Assembly: GCA_002309345.1 (NCBI GenBank)
Contig: DBWZ01000041.1
Location: forward strand, 7,574 to 16,414
Reading direction: 5' to 3'
Origin: Pseudobutyrivibrio sp. UBA1225
GTDB taxonomy: Bacteria > Bacillota > Clostridia > Lachnospirales > Lachnospiraceae
DNA length: 8,841 bases
Program-made: the position numbers and the translations under genes
In this document: positions 5,963-8,841 of the stretch, in pieces
Numbering within the stretch: position 1 is the first letter of the stretch
Layout: every line of letters starts with the position of its first letter
Notes under the pieces: model-generated
Seen by the model: the letters and a program-made list of their open reading frames with translations, nothing else
Databases searched by the model: none
What the model was told of the DNA's origin: nothing

Positions 5963-6898
5963 TTAGACAGCAGGATCAGCTGTTTCTGCATCACCCATAA
6001 CTCTCTTTAAATCTTCAATCCGACTTACGAATCTGCCTTCCTCATTATCAACGAAGGTATATTCACATTCCCCGATAAGAAGCTCTAACTCTTCCCAGCT
6101 TTCTACAGTCAGATTCTCATATCCATCCGAATTCAATTCTTCTCTGTCCTTTTTAAATTTATCAAGGGCAGCCTCATTTGAAAATAAGATTGGTATTCCA
6201 TCACAGTCCAACACTCGGCCTGTGTCACTATTCTCAATAATATAAATTTTGTTTCCCTCTAACAACTTTTTCAAATAATCAAATGTGACAATGTAGTCAG
6301 CCCAAACTGAATTTATTGCCTCATTGATTTCCCATCCATAAACCACTTCTCCATCAACAGAGAAAATAGTAGTATCAAGCGGAAGATTTGTTATCCATCG
6401 CTCTATGGTATGGTTTCCTGTGCCGTTTTCCGCAGCGGCTTCTGCATCTTCTTTATTAGTATAGAAAGATAAGACAACCGGTGTATTACCTACTGGAACT
6501 GAGATTGCCTTCATCTCTGAATTCAGTGCCACAAACAAACAAGAGCCACCTTTATAGACACTGACAATTTTGCTAATTACATTCTGTCTCTTTTCGTAAA
6601 GCTCTTCGGCATTTACTCTAAAGCCTAAATTTACTAATTGAAAACCTTCTTCGTTGCCGTCAAACAACAAATTAAATGCTGAGACATCTGGAACATCATA
6701 TTTATATATAGAAAAGGCATCTTCGCTATACTCTGGATGTTCATTCTTATATCTCTCGCAAAACGCTGCCGCTTCCTGCTCATTAACTGCAGCATAGAAA
6801 GCATTTTCACTATCTCGCAAAAGACCATCATCTTTAATGATTAGAAACATGCTCTTCCCAACAAAAGTTTCCAACTCTTCTCGGTTTATTGTTTCCAT
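5963..6898 (-). CDS. three-repeat alpha/beta protein with SseB-like modules, 311 residues
   Basis: I take the ATG at 6898-6896 as start; a TTG nine codons further out (6925) has no binding site. The nearest strong site, GGGAGG at 6916-6921, is 17 bases from this ATG, unusually far, so the start is less sure than others. The protein contains three copies of a module of about 100 residues beginning near residues 17, 120 and 217. Each starts with a hydrophobic strand (MFLIIKDD, CLFVALNS, KIYIIENS), continues to a turn and strand ending in an aromatic/serine pair, then a helix rich in E and A (NEQEAAAFCERY, NKEDAEAAAE, NEAALDKFKK), and, in the last two, a tryptophan-containing E.W segment; then strands with an acidic DG/DNEEG turn. 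The G.P...F(S/Y)(T/S)(N)..(A/E) pattern recalls the SseB-like domain, but that is by memory only. It is acidic, cytoplasmic, and first in an operon with 5026-5925. Upstream lies an operator-like dyad at the likely transcription start. Confidence 0.83.
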   Translation of the reverse strand: METINREELETFVGKSMFLIIKDDGLLRDSENAFYAAVNEQEAAAFCERYKNEHPEYSEDAFSIYKYDVPDVSAFNLLFDGNEEGFQLVNLGFRVNAEELYEKRQNVISKIVSVYKGGSCLFVALNSEMKAISVPVGNTPVVLSFYTNKEDAEAAAENGTGNHTIERWITNLPLDTTIFSVDGEVVYGWEINEAINSVWADYIVTFDYLKKLLEGNKIYIIENSDTGRVLDCDGIPILFSNEAALDKFKKDREELNSDGYENLTVESWEELELLIGECEYTFVDNEEGRFVSRIEDLKRVMGDAETADPAV

Positions 6899-6963
6899 AT
6901 TCCTATATTTTATTTCCTCCCACAATTATTTTGGAAAAAATATAGCCATTCCAATTTTTATGA

Positions 6964-6981
6964 AACGTTTGCGCTAACGTT
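6964..6981. promoter_or_regulatory. operator-like dyad AACGTTTGCGCTAACGTT at the transcription start
   Basis: An 18-base inverted repeat with 8 of 9 base pairs symmetric and a central CG. This geometry is typical of LacI-family repressor sites. Relative to the TATAAT at 6988-6993 (minus strand) it spans about +1 to +18, a classic repressor position. No LacI-type gene is in the window, so the partner is unknown. Confidence 0.55.
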
Positions 6982-6987
6982 ATTGGG

Positions 6988-7017
6988 ATTATAACTTAAA
7001 TTGCATGTTGACCGCAA
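6988..7017 (-). promoter_or_regulatory. candidate promoter of the 5963-6898 / 5026-5925 pair
   Basis: On the minus strand a perfect -10 TATAAT (6993-6988) and a modest -35 TTGCGG (7017-7012) with an 18-base spacer. The -10 is the best in the upstream region of this operon. Confidence 0.6.
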
Positions 7018-7042
7018 CTAAATTTTAACATTTTTGTAATAA

Positions 7043-7078
7043 CTGTTTAATATCTAAGAAATTTTTGATTTTTTTCGC
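7043..7078 (-). promoter_or_regulatory. second promoter-like bipartite element, degenerate copy
   Basis: Read on the minus strand, GCGAAAAAAATC... (7078 leftwards) followed by TAGATATTAAACAG (7056-7043) aligns closely with the element before the gene at 945-1889 (same A tract, AAAATTT, then a TA.TAAA box), with one base missing from the spacer and the first boxes partly changed. It is about 150 bases before the ATG at 6898, upstream of the TATAAT promoter. Confidence 0.35.
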
Positions 7079-7095
7079 CCGAATTTTAGTAATAT

Positions 7096-7126
7096 TTTTT
7101 TGCTAAAAATGGAAAAAAATAGAAAA
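7096..7126 (+). repeat. 31-base dispersed repeat, copy 2 (inverted relative to copy 1)
   Basis: Reads six T, GCTAAAAATGG, seven A, TAGAAAA on the plus strand; it matches the minus strand at 2006-1976 in 29 of 31 positions. Here it directly abuts the hairpin at 7126-7154 rather than a coding gene, so on this strand it would drive only a very short transcript. Confidence 0.7.
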
Positions 7127-7154
7127 GGAAGCAACTTTCACATATTTGCTTCCT
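7126..7154. terminator. hairpin terminator left of the diguanylate cyclase gene
   Basis: AGGAAGCAA (7126-7134) pairs with TTGCTTCCT (7146-7154) around an 11-base loop. T-rich stretches follow on both strands: plus-strand six T at 7157-7162; minus-strand TTTTCTATTTTTTT beginning at 7126. It probably ends leftward transcription from the gene at 7340-8629, about 185 bases downstream of its stop; no plus-strand gene lies upstream. Confidence 0.7.
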
Positions 7155-7225
7155 GATTTTTTGCTATATTCACTTAATTAGTTTCGTAATATTTTCGTAA
7201 ATTCAAACCCAATATCTCACAAAAA

Positions 7226-7258
7226 GGGTATTATAGCTCAATTGTAGAATAATTCTAC
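7226..7258. other. tRNA D-arm-like fragment containing a perfect 15-base dyad
   Basis: The plus strand reads GGGTATTATAGCTCAATTGT then AGAATA, close to the 5' part of tRNA genes (acceptor, TAGCTCAATTGGTAGA D-arm) but with no anticodon stem or T arm after it. The segment also holds GTAGAATAATTCTAC (7244-7258), a perfect 7-1-7 dyad of the spacing used by Fur/PerR-type sites. It may be a tRNA scrap, a regulator site, or chance. Around it, in the 185 bases between the hairpin and the cyclase stop, I see no gene. Confidence 0.35.
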
Positions 7259-7339
7259 GCATTTTATTTTCCGTGATATCCCAATATTTGTTACCCGTCT
7301 GCCCAATAATTGCTATTTTATTACAACTTTATGTAACAT

Positions 7340-8629
7340 TTATTTGCAAATAATTTGATTTCGACCTGTCTCTTTTGCTTCATAAAGGTTTTCATCAGCA
7401 CGTTTTAGACTTTCGTCGGTAGATTCACCCGGAATCATAGCTGTCAAGCCGAAGCTCATTGTAATCTGACGGTCGGTGTCTGGCACGTAAATGGTTCTTA
7501 TATCGTCCATTATTATAGAAAGCTCCCTGCGAGCGATGTCTAATTCTCGATTCTCAAAGATAAGCAAGAACTCCTCGCCACCCCATCTGGCCGCTATTCC
7601 TTTACCTACCATGCCTACCTTTAGCTTTTCTGCAACAGCTCTTAGCACCTCATCACCCATCTCGTGACCGTAGGTATCGTTAACCTTTTTAAAGAAGTCG
7701 ATATCGGCGATACAAATGCAGTATTTAACACCCATCTCCACTGATTTCATACGGATTTCTTGCAGCTTTTTATCGCCGTAGCGACGGTTATTTAGCTGCG
7801 TAAGCGCATCATACTCTACCAAGGTTTTGATAGCCTTAGCCATACTCTTGCCGTCCACCGCCAAGCGCTTTATCTCGTCATCCTCAGCCATCAGTTCCCT
7901 AGGAATTTCGGCGTCAAACTCGCCTGATGACAATGTGTTCATGTATTTGTCCATGCGGATAATACGGTTACCTAGGCGGCGATTATAGCCAACCATAATA
8001 AAACCTATGAGCAATGCAATAATTAAACATGCCAGGATAATCGGCCACATGTAACGAGTAATTTCGTCGAAGATCTCGGCCTGAGCTCGTCCTACAGCTA
8101 TCATACCGTAGATTGTGCCATCATCCCTCTTTAGAGGCTCATAATAAGCAAAGCTCTTGTTGTCGTACACCAATACATTGGTATAGAACTCGCTTTTTCC
8201 TTCTTCTAATACGTTTTTACGAACTACAACCGCCGCACTTGTTCCAATAGCTCTCTGACCATCAGAACCCTTTAAGGTGGTAAGCAAACGTTTATCATCG
8301 TAGAAAATAGAAATATCTATATCCAGCATTTTGGCAACGTCATCAATCACTGTGTATTCGCCGTTAAGCCGTTGCTTGCCCTTGTACATCTCTACTTCAC
8401 CATCACCATCAGCATCCTCTGCCCAAAAATCTCCAGCATAGTCTTCATCAAAGAACCTTACCGCAAGCTTAGCATCTCTGATAAACTCCTTGTGGGTGCT
8501 ATCGATAATCGTTTTATTAATAACACTAGCACTTACAGCCACTATGATAATGGTCATAAATATTAGCGGAATCAGAGTCATACGCATCATCTGACTCTTT
8601 AAACTATTTTTTAATCTGACATATGCCAT
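7340..8629 (-). CDS. membrane diguanylate cyclase, Cache-like sensor, HAMP and GGDEF (GGEEF) domains, 429 residues
   Basis: ATG at 8629-8627, with GGGAGG seven bases upstream. The enzyme joins two GTP molecules into cyclic di-GMP. Layout: transmembrane helix about 18-37; extracytoplasmic single-Cache-like sensor about 40-190, ending in the typical YEPLKRDDGTIYGMIAVGR stretch; second transmembrane helix about 194-214; HAMP-like linker about 215-267; GGDEF domain 274-429. The active-site GGEEF lies at residues 350-354 and the metal-binding and substrate residues appear intact (D309 in ADIDFFKKVND, N317, D326). The inhibitory RxxD site, expected five residues before GGEEF, reads VGKG (341-344), so product inhibition by that site is probably absent. 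No EAL domain follows. It likely controls a switch between free-living and attached or motile states in response to an external ligand, which cannot be named from sequence. GC content is higher than in the genes at 1-1889, consistent with resident chromosomal sequence. It is transcribed alone, with a terminator at 7126-7154. Confidence 0.97.
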   Translation of the reverse strand: MAYVRLKNSLKSQMMRMTLIPLIFMTIIIVAVSASVINKTIIDSTHKEFIRDAKLAVRFFDEDYAGDFWAEDADGDGEVEMYKGKQRLNGEYTVIDDVAKMLDIDISIFYDDKRLLTTLKGSDGQRAIGTSAAVVVRKNVLEEGKSEFYTNVLVYDNKSFAYYEPLKRDDGTIYGMIAVGRAQAEIFDEITRYMWPIILACLIIALLIGFIMVGYNRRLGNRIIRMDKYMNTLSSGEFDAEIPRELMAEDDEIKRLAVDGKSMAKAIKTLVEYDALTQLNNRRYGDKKLQEIRMKSVEMGVKYCICIADIDFFKKVNDTYGHEMGDEVLRAVAEKLKVGMVGKGIAARWGGEEFLLIFENRELDIARRELSIIMDDIRTIYVPDTDRQITMSFGLTAMIPGESTDESLKRADENLYEAKETGRNQIICK

Positions 8630-8662
8630 CTACAATCCTCCCAAATTACATCTCCTGTCTCT

Positions 8663-8692
8663 ATAATACTCCTTTTGTCAATCTTTTGTACA
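8663..8692 (-). promoter_or_regulatory. weak candidate promoter of the cyclase gene
   Basis: On the minus strand TATTAT (8668-8663) is preceded 18 bases upstream by TGTACA (8692-8687). A perfect TTGACA (8681-8676) lies between but has no -10 at the right distance. The start signal is therefore uncertain. Confidence 0.3.
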
Positions 8693-8737
8693 CCGATAAT
8701 TTCTATGCCGCTATTCGCAGCGTTGATAGTATTGAAA

Positions 8738-8811
8738 GGGCAGCAGCCCCTGCCCCTAGTTTTCTATATCCCTGCCCCGGCCCGCCCTACTTGCAGCCCC
8801 AGGGGTCCTGC
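8738..8811. repeat. GC-rich patch with G-quadruplex motif on the minus strand
   Basis: The minus strand contains GGGCGGGCCGGGGCAGGG (8787 to 8770), four G tracts with loops of 1, 2 and 2 bases, a canonical quadruplex pattern; further G tracts lie at 8797-8800, 8753-8756 and 8747-8750. The patch has short direct repeats (GCAGCCCC at 8743 and 8793; CCCTGCCCC at 8748 and 8770) and small hairpins such as GGGCAG/CTGCCC (8738-8755). It is upstream of the cyclase promoter region and strongly unlike the AT-rich surroundings. No coding gene is supported here on either strand. Confidence 0.6.
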
Positions 8812-8841
8812 GGACGTAGCATAAGATTATGATTTTCTAAA

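Noticed and set aside
6899..6925. Earlier TTG start of the 5963-6898 gene
   Set aside because: No ribosome binding site before it; the GGGAGG would fall inside the coding sequence.
7226..7290. Complete tRNA gene
   Set aside because: The D-arm-like piece is not followed by an anticodon stem, T arm or matching acceptor strand.
8623..8832. Plus-strand open frame over the GC-rich patch
   Set aside because: Starts inside the cyclase gene's start region antisense, no binding site, and its proline-rich part simply reads the C-rich repeats.

Overview
The window looks like a stretch of a low-GC Gram-positive (Clostridia, possibly Lachnospiraceae-like) chromosome or integrated element. The support is inferential: strong AT bias, near-perfect GGAGG-type ribosome binding sites, intrinsic hairpin-plus-T-run terminators, and a Cache-HAMP-GGDEF signalling protein of a kind common in motile anaerobic Firmicutes. 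No phage structural gene, transposase, integrase, rRNA, intact tRNA or CRISPR array is visible.

Right side (about 7340-8841): a well-recognised membrane diguanylate cyclase on the minus strand, preceded upstream by a strikingly GC-rich patch whose minus strand carries a G-quadruplex-type run of G tracts. Left of it (about 6899-7339) is a 440-base intergenic region with a bidirectional-looking hairpin, a perfect 15-base dyad inside a tRNA-D-arm-like fragment, a TATAAT promoter and an 18-base operator-like dyad.

Left and middle (1-6900): an accessory-looking cluster of unrecognised genes, all on the minus strand except one. Reading leftward: a three-repeat protein that resembles SseB-like modules (5963-6898); a protein with sigma-factor-like region 2 and region 4 layout (5026-5925); then, after a terminator shared with a lone plus-strand gene (4325-4888), a probable operon of four small proteins (4112 down to 2098), two of them distant paralogues of each other, ending in a disordered protein with a basic tail; then two separately transcribed, very AT-rich, lysine-rich helical proteins (945-1889 and 1-616, the last cut by the window edge).

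The most interesting structure is regulatory. The leftward transcription units that start near 616, 1889, 4112 and 6898 are each preceded by a similar bipartite AT-rich element (an A tract, usually TGGAAAAAAA, then about 13 bases, then a box like TGAATARTAAATAGARAG or a degenerate form). Terminator hairpins usually lie just upstream. With a sigma-like gene encoded in the same cluster, the simplest speculative reading is a self-contained regulon: a dedicated sigma-like factor reading its own promoters to make a set of related helical proteins. Neither the function of those proteins nor the sigma activity is shown by sequence alone.
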